NCBI GenBank assembly: GCA_949775045.1
Contig: OX459102.1
Span: 12,928,370 to 12,992,369 of the forward strand
From: Metridium senile
Lineage: Eukaryota; Cnidaria; Anthozoa; Actiniaria; Metridiidae
Direction: 5' to 3'
DNA: 64,000 nt
Below the pieces are notes generated by a model, which did not search any database, was not told the DNA's origin, and was given only the letters and a program-made list of their open reading frames with translations. Position 1 is the stretch's first letter, and each line of letters opens with the position of its first letter. A program made the position numbers and the translations under genes. Positions 13,101 to 23,560 of this stretch are shown here, in pieces.

Positions 13101-16100
13101 AGGTCGTGCGGGAAATTGAGCGGACTTTAACTCGTTTCGTCGTAATTTTTGCGTCAAGGTAGATACTGTTTTCATTTTGTAATTAGAATTACGTTGGACA
13201 TCACGTGACTAATGCTCTCTAGGGCCCAGGCCCCAGTGGTGTGAGAGAAAACTTTTTTAATATAAATCAATTTTATTGTGAATGAGTCTGAAACCCATGC
13301 GACTTATATATTACCCATATTAAAACATATTGCTAGTTATCATTTATATTGATATTTTTTACTGAAATTAATTCATTATTTATGTTCTAGCCAAACCAGA
13401 ATGGATTATTACGCCACGTGACACAACATCAGGTCTTAACAGCAATGCAACTCTCTCGTGCAAAGCCGATGGAATACCTCGTGTACACTACCAATGGTAC
13501 TACAATGGCAAGGCTCTCAAACCATCCTCGAAATACTCCTTCAATAAAGGCAACCTCACCCTATCTAACCTACACTACCTCGATGGCGGAATGTACCAGT
13601 GCGTGGTGACAAACAGGCATGGACAGCTGGTCTCGTCCGCCGAATTAACAGTCGCTGAAACTCCAGCTGGATTCGGAGCCGGTAGCAAAGCCCCCGAACC
13701 CATCCTAAACAAACTGGCACAAACTAATGTGTTCTTAACTTGCAATCCTTCTGGAAATCCTAAGCCTCAAGTTCGATGGAAGAAGGAGTCGACGTTTTTG
13801 ACGATGGGACCTCGATACCGCCTCATAGCCAATGGCAATTTGATGATAGTTAATGTCACGAAGAAGGATTCTGGCAAGTACACCTGTGTAGCGTCGAACC
13901 GACTTGGGTCTGTCTCGAGGTCCGGACGTCTAAATGTTCAAGGTTTGTAATACTAAATGAAATATTAACTCAAATGGTTGACGTCCCGTTTATAAATGAA
14001 GTTTTCCTACGTTTTTAGGTTTGTAAAACGTCTTTTAAAAATGTTTTAGTGAGAAAAACTCTGAAAACTCTCAAAAACATAAAAGAAGGCGACCTAAGCC
14101 CCGATTAAACGGGCTCAACATGTTGGACCAAAATTGTGGGATGATGTTGCGATACGAATCGATTTATTGAACACGAGAACAAGAAATGTCGGATGGTATT
14201 TCATATGCATGTTGTGCCCGTTTAAAAGGGCCCTTACTTGTTCTCACTGGCAGCATCCAAAAACGTATTTTCGAATAAAGCTAAACACCGCACAGATGAG
14301 TGACCTAGAGTCTCATTTGAAAACATTTCCTAATAAATATTTCTACCATATTTGCATTTATTTACTATGTTTATTATTATAAAAAATCTTGCAATCACCT
14401 CCTTACCCAAAGACCAAACAGCCTCTTTTTTCCACCTGACAAAGTTTCCCTAATGAATATCTATTTCATATTTATTTTTATTATTATAGAAAATCTTGCA
14501 ATCACGTCCCCACCCAAAGACCAAACAGCCATATTCGGATCAAACGTTCGATTCAGGTGTGGTGTTTCAACAATGGGTGCAATGGAAGTAACGATCCAAT
14601 GGAGTCGATATTACATCCCTGTCATACCTAGCTCTAGGATAACTATTGGTAAACTTGGTCAGGACGTTGGGTACTTGAACATCAAGAATGTGGATTTTAC
14701 TGACGCTGGTCTGTACTCGTGTAAGGTGACGGCTCCGCTTGGGTCAAAACTCAACCCATCTTCGACGTCATCAACGGCGTTTTCAATGCTGAAAGTGCAA
14801 GGTGTGTATACAACTATTTTCAAAAAGGTTGGCGAAGGTTTTGATGCTTGATGCATACCAAGCCCGAAAGGCACTATGGATGATATGAATTTAGAAAGAA
14901 AAACGTCACAACAAGATGGAATTTTTCCAAACTTTGTCTTCAGGGTTTTCGAGCGTATTCTGAGCTGATATTATTTACATATGAATATAACATATCTTAT
15001 GCTTGGTAAGCAACATGCTACATGCAGTATGCAGCATGCAGCATGTACCGTATCGTACATGAAATTTGTTGACGTTATCGACAATCTCTTTTCCAGGCCC
15101 TCCCGATCCACCAACCAACGTATACGTTGTTCCACAAAGCAAGGCTGGTTATTACGTCAACATCACTTGGATACTGGGGCGAGACAATTACAGCCCAATC
15201 ACGCGCGTCCTAATTGAGCAGAACGTGGACTTCGACCCATATACCTGGGCACCAGTAAAGGATATTGACGATCCGCTGATAACTCAGGTGGAAATGCAGT
15301 TGTCACCGTGGGCTCAGTATACGTTCAGAGTAATCGCGATTAATGCAATTGGCCTTAGTAAGCCGAGCAAAACATCGTCAATGATTGTAACGCCGTCGAA
15401 TGGTAAGTAATTGATAAAACTTCGTGAGCACTCGTGATGGTATTGTTTCAAATCAATATTCATTCGGTTTGACAGAATTTTATTTGGAGTTTTAGCCTCT
15501 CAATAGAAATTGTTTCATTTAAATCATATCTATAGATTAAACCTGTCAATATTTGTCCTAGATTCCTGTATTTATGAGTGTAAAAATCGTTATCTTTTCG
15601 GAGATTTTATGTGGTAATCGTTATCTTTTCGGAGTTTTTAGGTTTTTAACTGATGTTTTTGTTTTCAGCCCCAGACAAAGTACCGCGCAAAATAAGAAGC
15701 AAGGGAAAGACTCCAACCACAATGCTAATATCGTGGAAGGTACGTGATTTCAAGTTGATTGAAAGTGCACCATTAATATAATGTTGCCAAAACTGGATGT
15801 TTTCAAATTCAGATTCAAAGATATATAGCAGGGGCGGATCTAGGGGGTGTCCCTTCAGGCACTGGACACCCCCGTAGCACCGCAATTACCCCTATTTTAT
15901 TTAAGACATTTAGGGACCGCACATCCCCTAACACCTTACGAGCCCTTCATTTGCAATTAGGACACCCCCCTGACAAATTTCTGAATCCGCCCCTGTATAG
16001 GAGGATCCTTCTCTTTTACTTCAGTAACTTCTTTTCTTGTATTAAGAGTGAATGGTCTGAACCCAGGCGTAACTCACCTCCATCTTTTCTTGTATTAACA

Positions 16101-16653
16101 CATGTTTTTTTTTTGTCCTCCAGCCATTGCCACTCATTGATCAAAACGGACCCGGTATTTTCTACGTTGTGTACTATAAACAAGCAGACAGTACGGACAA
16201 GATGACTAGACATGAAGTTCACAACAACAAGACGCGATTCATGGTTCGTGGAAGTGACTACTTTGTCAAGTACGCCTTTCAAGTACAGGCAGCCAATGAG
16301 AAGGGGTTTGGGCCCAAGAGTAAAGTGTATTATGGGTACTCCGGTGAACGTTGTAAGTATTCTTGGAATAGGCCATTTCACAGTTCTCGTCGCGGATCAA
16401 CCTTGACACAACCGCTGTGTTAGTTGATGTCGTTGTAACATTTAATGTGCAAAAAGCTTATGACATTGTTGTTGATTCATGTTTTTTTTTTGTAGATCCT
16501 GTTGGTAGACCAACACAGCTGAAGATTCAAATAACGTCACCAACATCAGCCTATGCCACGTGGACATCGGTAGCAGATAGTAGAGATATTGCTGGTGGAA
16601 AATTACTAGGGTATAAGGTAAGACATATATTGTCATCATTATCATTATCAGTG

Positions 16654-16714
<61 letters not shown>

Positions 16715-19700
16715 TATTATCATTATCACAAGCATCGTTATCGATATCATGAACTTCGTCATTTCTCCATGTACTATCTTCATCATCATCATTATCATCA
16801 TGAACTTCAACATCTCTCTATGTACTATCATCATCATCATCAACAACGACATCATCACTATTATCACAATAATTATCACCAACATCACCATCGTCGTTAC
16901 AATTGACAACATTATATTCATCATCACTATCAACACTTTTCATCATCATCGTCTTCGTCATCAAGACCATAATCATCATATCATCAACAGCATTATCGTC
17001 GCATTCCTAATATTCATCACCATCATAGTCACCATCATGATAAGTATAATCAATATTATTCTCATCATCATTATCGTCACAATCTTTATAAACATATTCC
17101 GCATCACCATCAACATCATTGTTGTCATCACATAGATTCTCTAATCAAATAAATAATATCGTAATCATTATCATCATCATCATGATCAGTGTTATCATCA
17201 CATAGATTCTCTAATCAAATAAATAATACTTGTCACCATCTAGATCTATTACTGGAGCGAAAGAAAAGAGTACCGACCACGAAAAGCACCTTACAAATCA
17301 ACCAATCGTCCATTGGCCATGTTGGAACTAGACGCCTTCACCGAGTATCGATTCCAGGTAGTGGCCTACAATAGTCGTGGTGATGGTCCAGGAAGTAACA
17401 TTGTAGGACCATTAACAACACCCATGGCCAGTAAGTACACATATATAAACTCGCAAGTACATATTTAATAACTGGAAGACGATTTATAGCTAACTTGAAC
17501 AAATTCACGCCCTTATATATGATCGTAGCTAAGCAAATTATATTACGTAACTGGTTTGCTATTAATAGACCCATTCAGCTTCAATGTTTATTTTCCCATT
17601 TCAAACCACGTGTTCATTCCCTTTGGATTTAATTATTTGTTATGCATAAATATTTTCATACTTGACATAAAAGAACAACTCTCAAGGGAATGTCATTTGG
17701 TCTGAAATGTGCAACTTGCATACAGAACTAAAAGGGTCTATTTGCAAGTGCATTTATTGTACATGCATATGTGAGCTTGTTCAAGTTTTTGTTGTCCGTA
17801 ATGTTTTTTTCTCGTGGAAATCTAAATAGCAATATAAATATGGCATAAAATTGGTAAAACTGGTAAAATTAATGATAATTAATATTATTATGTAACTGAA
17901 TGTCATGTTCTACGTATGTCGATGTAAATGGTTAAAATATCAATGGAATTACTAACATAAAATCAAAATCTAAATGTTAAAATAAATCTGTCTTCTGAAC
18001 GTTGTAAATGTTCTGTACTTAAATAATCAATGTACATTTAACAGTTTATAATCATTCATTCATTTAAAATGATTCTGCCTTTAAACTGTATTATATACGT
18101 GTATATTTTGAATATTTTTAATTAACAACCTTTTTTAAATTGGTGAATGCCCATAATTCCTTTTAGTTCGTTTTCGAATGACCTATTGCGTTCGACAATT
18201 GACCAATGTTAACTGAGCAATTGCATGGCTACAATAACTGCCGGCATGCTACCTAACACTAAACATGCCAGCTAATTTCTCTCCTAGAATCTATCCTCGA
18301 TAAAACTGGTAAACGGGAAACAGAGACTACTAGAGCAACCAAGAGTAAGTTTAACCTAACATTAAAACTTAAATGTATAATGGGATCTAAGGTGCCCTTG
18401 CATAAAGCTTTTAGCAGGGACAAGCATTTAAAATGAATACTTTATAAGAATAATAGAACGTTTTTGTGTAACCCACTTTTAAACATGCAAATAAGCATAT
18501 GTGTAAAATAACATGCTAATGAGGCGTGCGTGTCGCAAAATGTTTCCGTGAGTCGCGCTATCGGCTTAAAATAATCAAATGACATGAGTGACAACGAAAA
18601 TATTTATAGTGGATTGTGGCTCACGGAAAAAAAGGAAAGCACATAGCTACATGACCACCTCATTAGTATGTTATTTTAGTCATATGCTCACTTGCATGTT
18701 AAAAGTGGGTTATAAGACGAGCATGCCCCGGGCCTCTTTTCGCCTAAAAACTAACGAAATAACCCTAAAGCTAATTTAAGTTTAATAACTAACAAAATAC
18801 TATTATGTTAATTATTAAACTGGATTCTAATGGTTAAGAAAACTGAACAAAATTGAGATTAATGTCAGTCTAAATTAACCTATTACTGATCACACTAAAT
18901 TGATCAATCAACTAATTTCTAATATCAGCGGTTAAAATAAACTATTTAACCAGTTAAACCGGTTTTCCAGTTAGTTTATACAACCAGTTTAAGTAGACAT
19001 CCAAACCGGTTAATCCAGTTATTGGTATTCTAAGTAGTATGTTCTAACAATGGTATTTTGTATCTATTCTAGTACCAGACCCACCGCTCCATCTTACACT
19101 GTTTGTACAGAACAGTTCGTATGTTGTCTTACAATGGGGCCTACCCAAGAAAACCAATGGCATTATATTGGCATATACAGTATCAGTTAGAAGGTAAAAG
19201 ACTTATCATTTTGTATGTCTGTCTGTCTAGCTGTCTGCCTATCTGTCTGTCTGTTTGTCTATCTTCTTGATTAGTTTAATTTGTGAAGGTCGACAATGAA
19301 GGTAGCTTGTTGTATGTCTGTCTACCAGTCTGTCTGTTGGTATATCTTTTTGGTCTATCCAACTGCTGTCTTTCTGTGTGTCTTTCTGTCTGTCTGTCTG
19401 TCTGTCTGTGAGTCTGTCTCTCTGTCTGTCTGTCTTTGAGCCGAATATGTCTAATCAAGTTAGAAAGTCAATCTGTCTGTCTGTGTCTTTGTTTGTCTGG
19501 ATAATATATCCTGTATCTAATTAAAGTCTATTTTCCCTCCAGACTAGTGGACAGCAAAACGGTCAGTGGTTCTACAAACAACTCTAGACAATTACGTGTC
19601 CATAACCTCGACTTGCAGACTAGGTACCAGTTCTCTATCCGAGCGATCAATAAGATTGGCGAGGGACCCCCAGTCATGGCTGACTTTGATCTTGCAACAA

Positions 19701-20229
19701 GTAGGTATATTTATTACTTTTTGGGGGGAAGGGGGGGGGGGGATTGGGGAGGGTTGAAAAAGGACAAAAACGTGAGGGGGGTTCTTAAATGTCATAAGCA
19801 AATGCAAGCACAACTTTGTTCAATACAGTCCCAAAGTGATAGCTTGATAGGTGAGCGTAGTGTTTACAAGTGTTGGTATTGTGATGCTAATTTGCCAACC
19901 ATTTTAACAATAGATTTTTTAATTTTCTTTGCTCTGATAACAATGGTTGGTTGGCAAAACCATAACAAAATACATCACTATACGTCCACCTTACTTAACT
20001 TCTGCTTTTGTGGATCAGTATTTAACAAAGCAATACTTATTTTCCCACTAGTGCCTTTGACATGGCCGAAGGACGTGGTTGCCTCCTATGATGAATTCCA
20101 ACGTGAAGCATCTATTAAATGGAGCAAGGTGTCTAAACCAGCAATCGATGGATATCGGGTAAGAACATTATACAAGATAAGAGATGGCCTAAGCAAAACA
20201 GACAGACAGACAGACAGACAGATAAATAT

Positions 20230-20268
<39 letters not shown>

Positions 20269-21510
20269 TTTACAACCTGGATACAGCTGACAGACAGTAG
20301 ACAAATACAAACAGTTGACAGAGAGACAGACATATTAAAATTCAAACAGTTGACATGTACAGTCAGACAAACAGACAGGCAGATAGACGAACGGATACTA
20401 TTAGGTAGACATATACAATCTGGAAAGAGCTGACAGACAGACGGACAGTAGACAGACAAACATATACAATCGGGAAACAGCTGACAGACAGACGGACAGT
20501 AGACAGTCAAACATACAAACAGCTGACAGACAGACGGACAGTAGACAGTCAAACATACAAACAGCTGACAGACAAACAGAAGAACAGAGATGCAGATAAC
20601 AAGAGGCAGACAATTATACAAGTACACAGACAGACAGACAGACAGACAGACATGTACAAACACACTTAATTATATTATATACATTCTTAATTGTAAAACT
20701 CTCGGCTTACTTCATAGGTCTATTACTGGGGCCTGGATAAAAATATCAAGTATGTCGACGTGGAAAGAGACCGTACAGAACGGACGATACCCAGACTAAC
20801 GAAGGGCAATAACTATCACTTTCAAGTATCAGCCTTTAGACTAGTCGATGGCGAGCATTACTTGATGGGACCACGGTCACCGCCTGTCAAAGCTGGAAAA
20901 GGTTGGTGCAATAATATTGATTTAGTTCTCATTTATTCTTCCATTCATTTATATTTATGCCTTTATTCATTATTCAGTTATTCGTACATTTTGCTCATCC
21001 CCTCCTCCCTAGCTCACTTTCTCCCTCCTTCCTTCCTTCCTTCCTTCCTTCCTTCCTTCCTTCCTTCCTTCCTTCCTTCCTTCCTTCCTTCCTCCTTTTC
21101 TTGCTTCCTTCCATCCATCCTTCCTCCCTTCCCTTCCTTTTCTTCCTCCCGTCCTTTCCTCCCTTCCTTTCCCTGCTCCTCCCTTCTTTCATTTCCTTCC
21201 TTCCACCTCTTCTTTCTTTCCTTCCTCCCACCCTTTCTTTCCTTCCTCCCTCCGCGTGCCTCCCTCCTTTGCCTCGTTATTATTTCCTTTCTTTCTTCCC
21301 TCCTTCCAGCCCCCTCTTTCCTTAAATCATTCATGTTTGTCCATTTGTCTATCATTCTTAACTGTTAGGTTATGCAATCCATACTAAATTCTCAATAATT
21401 TCTCTTCAGTGGTAATGGCGGCAAGAAAGCTAAGTGGTAGTCCCGTCTTCCACTCATCACCGCTGCTCTGTCTGCTATTCTGCCTGGTTTTACATTGGTT
21501 GAATAGTTAG
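10119..21510 (+). CDS. GPI-anchored L1/contactin-family cell adhesion molecule (6 Ig + 5 FN3)
   Basis: Eighteen exons join in one frame to 1152 residues. Exons: 10119-10191, 11239-11526, 11939-12241, 12662-12767, 12840-13021, 13391-13942, 14490-14801, 15097-15402, 15669-15739, 16124-16352, 16496-16617, 17244-17430, 18288-18344, 19073-19193, 19543-19700, 20052-20158, 20718-20901 and 21410-21510. All introns are GT-AG, and domain borders are phase 1 as is usual for Ig and FN3 exons. Layout: signal peptide 1-24, Ig1-6 about 25-605, FN3-1 to FN3-5 about 606-1119 with a 19-residue linker (911-929), and a C-terminal hydrophobic tail. Ig4+5 share one exon; Ig6 and FN3-1/2 read most like L1/neuroglian and contactins. 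Six Ig plus five FN3 is the L1-type count, but a GPI signal replaces the transmembrane and ankyrin-binding tail, as in contactins. The start is the ATG before a clear signal peptide. Expected role: surface adhesion, probably in neurons. Exact orthology is open. Confidence 0.9.
10215..10400. repeat. (ATC)n microsatellite in intron 1
   Basis: Interrupted TCATCATCA repeats on the + strand just after the signal-peptide exon. With a second ATC-rich array at about 10999-11215 and a GATAACAATAAT-type repeat at 10860-10990, they fill most of intron 1. ORFs of poly-Ile, poly-His or poly-Met across them are artefacts. Confidence 0.9.
10999..11215. repeat. (ATC)n microsatellite upstream of the Ig1 exon
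   Basis: Repeats of CATCATCA, CACCACCAC and TCATTGTCATCA end about 24 bases before the Ig1 acceptor at 11238. The array is the reverse complement in type of the GATGAT array after the same exon (11698-11830). Confidence 0.9.
11562..11695. mobile_element. Truncated MITE family A copy in intron 2
   Basis: The block from GTATCACATGAC through TTGATTGGCCAGAAGCGATCA to CATTTTACCACTCTAGTG matches the element at 29588-29755 with few changes. The left inverted repeat present at 29588 is missing or decayed here. Confidence 0.75.
11698..11830. repeat. (ATG)n/(GATGAT)n microsatellite in intron 2
   Basis: GATGATGATAAT repeats on the + strand, of reverse-complement type to the ATC arrays of intron 1. ORFs with poly-Met or poly-Asp on it are artefacts. 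Confidence 0.9.
12333..12597. repeat. Purine-rich minisatellite, three units
   Basis: GGGAGGAGGGAGAAGGAGGAGGGGGAGAAGGAA followed by GAAAGTTGCAAGTTCTATTTGAGCCAAAGAAC recurs three times at roughly 97-110 bp spacing inside intron 3. The strand is almost pure purine over about 60 bp per unit. Confidence 0.85.
14099..14230. repeat. Inverted-repeat element in the intron before Ig6
   Basis: CCCGATTAAACGGGCTCAACATG at the left is roughly the reverse complement of CATGTTGTGCCCGTTTAAAAGGG at the right. This is a small palindromic element, single copy in this window. Confidence 0.6.
14322..14535 (+). repeat. 107-bp tandem duplication of the Ig6 acceptor region
   Basis: 14322-14428 and 14429-14535 align with a constant 107-bp offset: TTTCCTAATAAATAT, TTATTATTATA, AATCTTGCAATCAC and CCCAAAGACCAAACAGCC occur in both. 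The second copy is the working intron end (TTATTATAG) plus the first part of the Ig6 exon. In the first copy the AG is changed to AA, so it is a dead acceptor and partial pseudo-exon. Confidence 0.85.
15829..15995. mobile_element. CAGGGGCGGATC-type TIR element, hAT-like MITE
   Basis: It begins CAGGGGCGGATCTAG and ends CTGAATCCGCCCCTG, with TATAG directly repeated on both sides (15824-15828, 15996-16000). The interior has GGGGGTGTCC and GGACACCCCC inverted blocks. Elements with this terminus are common in marine invertebrate genomes (family knowledge). It lies in the intron that splits FN3-2. Confidence 0.85.
16630..17215. repeat. Long (ATC)n microsatellite in the FN3-3 intron
   Basis: Pure TCA repeats at about 16650-16715, then interrupted ATCATC/CATCAAC sequence to about 17215. 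A direct repeat of TCATCACATAGATTCTCTAATCAAATAAATAAT occurs at 17127 and 17198. Long ORFs on both strands here are artefacts. Confidence 0.9.
18457..18716. mobile_element. TIR element (MITE family D), copy 1
   Basis: Left end AACCCACTTTTAAACATGCAAATAAGC...ATAACATGCTAATGAGG is the reverse complement of right end CCTCATTAGTATGTTATTTTAG...GCATGTTAAAAGTGGGTT, an arm of about 55 bp. Copy 2 is at 35760-36085. It sits between the linker exon and FN3-4 of the adhesion gene. Confidence 0.85.
19206..19500. repeat. (TGTC)n microsatellite in the FN3-4 intron
   Basis: Interrupted TGTCTGTCTGTC on the + strand. It is of reverse-complement type to the CAGA array in the FN3-5 intron (20195-20660). Confidence 0.9.
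20195..20660. repeat. (CAGA)n array with higher-order repeat in the FN3-5 intron
   Basis: GACAGACAGACA tracts with a longer unit ACAGCTGACAGACAGACGGACAGTAGACAG...AAACATA that recurs several times between about 20400 and 20580. Long Cys/Ser/Val ORFs on the - strand are artefacts. Confidence 0.9.
21015..21320. repeat. (TTCC)n pyrimidine tract in the last intron
   Basis: About 85 bp of nearly pure TTCC, then about 200 bp of degenerate CCTTCCT sequence, ending about 90 bp before the GPI-exon acceptor at 21409. Confidence 0.9.
21410..21510 (+). other. Last exon: GPI-anchor signal
   Basis: Thirty-three residues then TAG. Small residues (SGS, residues 1128-1130) suit the cleavage site, followed by a short spacer and a hydrophobic run (LLCLLFCLVLHWL, 1138-1150) that ends the protein without basic or cytoplasmic residues. 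This is the usual form of a GPI attachment signal; a transmembrane receptor would continue with Lys/Arg and a tail. Confidence 0.85.
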
Positions 21511-21729
21511 TTTGCAAATCAGTCTGTTAAAACAGAAGAAAAATGAGGAGTATCTTAATGGAAACCGCTGAGTCTGTGGTGTGCTGGCTCACACCGTAGA
21601 TTCCAGGAATTCTCGTTATTTTCCTAGACGTCTCACGGATAATGGATTGATTCTATTGGTGGATGGTGTCGATTACTTCGTTTTTTAAGGAAAAACGAAA
21701 CAGTTGGTTTTGATAAAAAAAGATTCTTT

Positions 21730-22400
21730 AAAGTTTCTTTTATGCGTTTACACTTGTCGTACCATCACCGTTTACGTTGGCTATTTGCGTTTACACTTAA
21801 GTTTGAACTATGGTACTTTACTACTTTGGTAATACGATTTCTGTGGCGTTTACGTTGGACCGACTTATTGTGCTTACGCTTGGCAAAAAACTGGTACTTT
21901 TAAGTTGGGTATGTAATAGCTCAGTATTGAGTTTGAGCTATGGTCGGCTTTTACATTAATTGGTAATACGATGTCTGTAGCGTTTACGTTGGGCAGACCG
22001 AATTGCGTATACTTTTGGCAAACAACTATGGTACTTTTACGTGGGTAGATAATAGCTATTGCGTTTACGTTAGCAAATTACTTCCACGATGGTTAATTGC
22101 ACTTATTTGTTTGGCAAACAATTCTGGTACTTTTACGTTGGGTGTGCGATTTCTGCTGCGTTTACGTTGGACATACCATTTTTTACTATTTCTTTTGGTA
22201 TGCAGCTGAGGTACTTTTACGTTGGGTGTATGACTGCTGTCCGTTTACGTTATACCATACCATTCCGCATACGTTTGGCAAACAACTATGATACGTTTAT
22301 ACGTTGGGTGTATGATTGCTGTTACGTTAACGTTGGATATACCATTCCGTTTACGTCTGGCATGCAGATGAGATACTTCTACGTTGGAATTCAAGTCAAC
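21730..22400. repeat. Degenerate GTTTACGTTGG minisatellite 3' of the adhesion gene
   Basis: GCGTTTACGTTGG, TTTGGCAAACAACTATGGTAC and TTTTACGTTGGGTGTATGA recur about seven or eight times over 670 bp with a loose 80-90 bp period. It may overlap the 3' UTR. ORFs of 68-124 codons over it are repeat artefacts. Confidence 0.75.
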
Positions 22401-22849
22401 TGCTGTGGTTGCTTTTACGCTGCAAAAAAAAAAAAAATTAAAAAAATACACAATTGCATTTAGGTTTACCAGGCTACCACGTAACGTTGCAAGTACGCTG
22501 GCCGTTACGGTTATGCTGACATGAAGAGAAACTTACCAACTGAAAAATCAAAATGACAATAATTAACATTCGAAAGATAGCTTTCCGTTGCAAATGCAAG
22601 AAAAACGAATCACTTGCTGCAAGCGATAAAAACTACACTTTTTATATATTTGGAACTATTTTATCCCCAAAAGCCATTGCTAAAGCTTTTGCTTTTTATT
22701 GACACTGGTGCTGGTGTTGCCACAATTTATTTTTATTTTGCAAATATAGGAATTGTATGTACAGACATAAAATTAAGCAAAAAGCATTTTAACAAGCGTT
22801 TTTACTCAAAGCTTACATTTTTCCCAAATATAGGATGACGTTGGCGTAT

Positions 22850-23035
22850 GTGCTGCCAAATATAGACATTGTTCCTGTTACAGTTGCCAAATAAGGGCAA
22901 CAATACCATTTTAAGTATTGGACCAAATATGGAATATCAGTTCCTTTTATGGTATTGTACCAAATAAGAACATAAGGCTGTTAGCCAAATAAGGCAACAG
23001 TTACCTTATAAGGAATTTGACCAAATATGGCAATA
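22850..23035. repeat. Short-period repeat built on CCAAATATGG
   Basis: GCCAAATAtaG, GCCAAATAAGG, ACCAAATATGG, ACCAAATAAGA and TTTATGGTATTG recur every 30-45 bp. Non-coding. Confidence 0.65.
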
Positions 23036-23379
23036 CCTTAAATTAATTATGAAATGAGTTCTGCAAAAGTGAAGATTTTTGAACTTTTAAAAGCAGACTA
23101 GAACGAAATTTTAAAAATTTTGATAATTTATTCCTTGAAGAGGAGTTTTGTGAAATTGTGGTAAAGGAGACATTATTTACCGAGATATAAAAGCACGAGT
23201 CATTAATGTTTATATTTACGTGCAGTGAGATAATGATTTATAATAAAACAATTTATGATATTAATTTCCTGAGTTTTAGTGAGAATTTTTTAAATAGTGT
23301 TAGTCTTTCCTTTCTTTTTTTATATTACATTTTATGTTTTGTTGCTTCCTTTCTCTCGGGTTTTCTTTGTTTCTCTGTT

Positions 23380-23560
23380 TGTTTCTTACTTTCTTTCTCT
23401 TTCTTTCTTTCTTTCTTCTTTCTTGCTTTGTTTGTTTGTTTGTTTGTTTCTTCAGTTCTTACTTTCTTTTCATCTTGTTCGTGTACCAACACAGTCTACG
23501 TAATTCAAGTAAAACTGAATGTTACGTGCAAAAAAAAAAAAAAAATACAAAAGATTTCCC
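23380..23560. repeat. (CTTT)n and poly-A low-complexity sequence
   Basis: CTTTCTTTCTTT with GTTTGTTTGTTT at 23380-23455, and a 15-base A run at 23530-23544. This explains the Phe/Leu/Ser-rich ORFs here. Confidence 0.85.

Larger units (their letters stand above)
11239..14801 (+). other. Exon block encoding Ig domains 1-6
   Basis: Each domain shows the Ig core: Ig1 TLMC...VRWYH...GFYQC; Ig2 VLRC...IQWSK...DSGDYMC; Ig3 LEC...DAGKYKC; Ig4 LSC...YQWYY...GGMYQC; Ig5 LTC...VRWKK...DSGKYTC; Ig6 FRC...IQWSR...DAGLYSC. Ig3 is split by a phase-2 intron (12767/12840) and lacks the usual core Trp, reading ITLRMKG there. Ig4 and Ig5 are fused in one 552-nt exon. The others are one exon per domain with phase 1-1 borders. 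Confidence 0.88.
15097..20901 (+). other. Exon block encoding FN3 domains 1-5
   Basis: FN3-1 is one exon; FN3-2 to FN3-5 are each split by one intron, phase 0 in three of them and phase 2 in FN3-4. Typical FN3 signs are PPDPP at the start of domain 1, a strand-B Trp (ITWIL, ISWK, ATWTS, LQWGL, IKWSK) and the late Tyr motif (YTFRVIAIN, YAFQVQAAN, YRFQVVAYN, YQFSIRAIN, YHFQVSAFR). A 57-nt phase 1-1 exon (18288-18344) adds a charged linker between FN3-3 and FN3-4 and could be optional. Confidence 0.85.

Noticed and set aside
16442..17135. Long ORFs on both strands (poly-Ser, poly-Met, poly-Ile)
   Set aside because: They are translations of the (ATC)n array in the FN3-3 intron; only 16496-16617 there is an exon.
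20133..20663. 176-codon Cys/Ser/Val-rich minus-strand ORF
   Set aside because: It is a translation of the (CAGA)n array.
20760..21368. 202-codon ORF continuing past the FN3-5 exon
   Set aside because: After 20901 the donor GTTGGT ends the FN3 domain; the rest is (TTCC)n repeat.
21410..21510. Transmembrane segment of an L1-type receptor at the end of the adhesion gene
   Set aside because: The hydrophobic run ends the protein with no basic stop-transfer residues or tail, which suits GPI attachment better.
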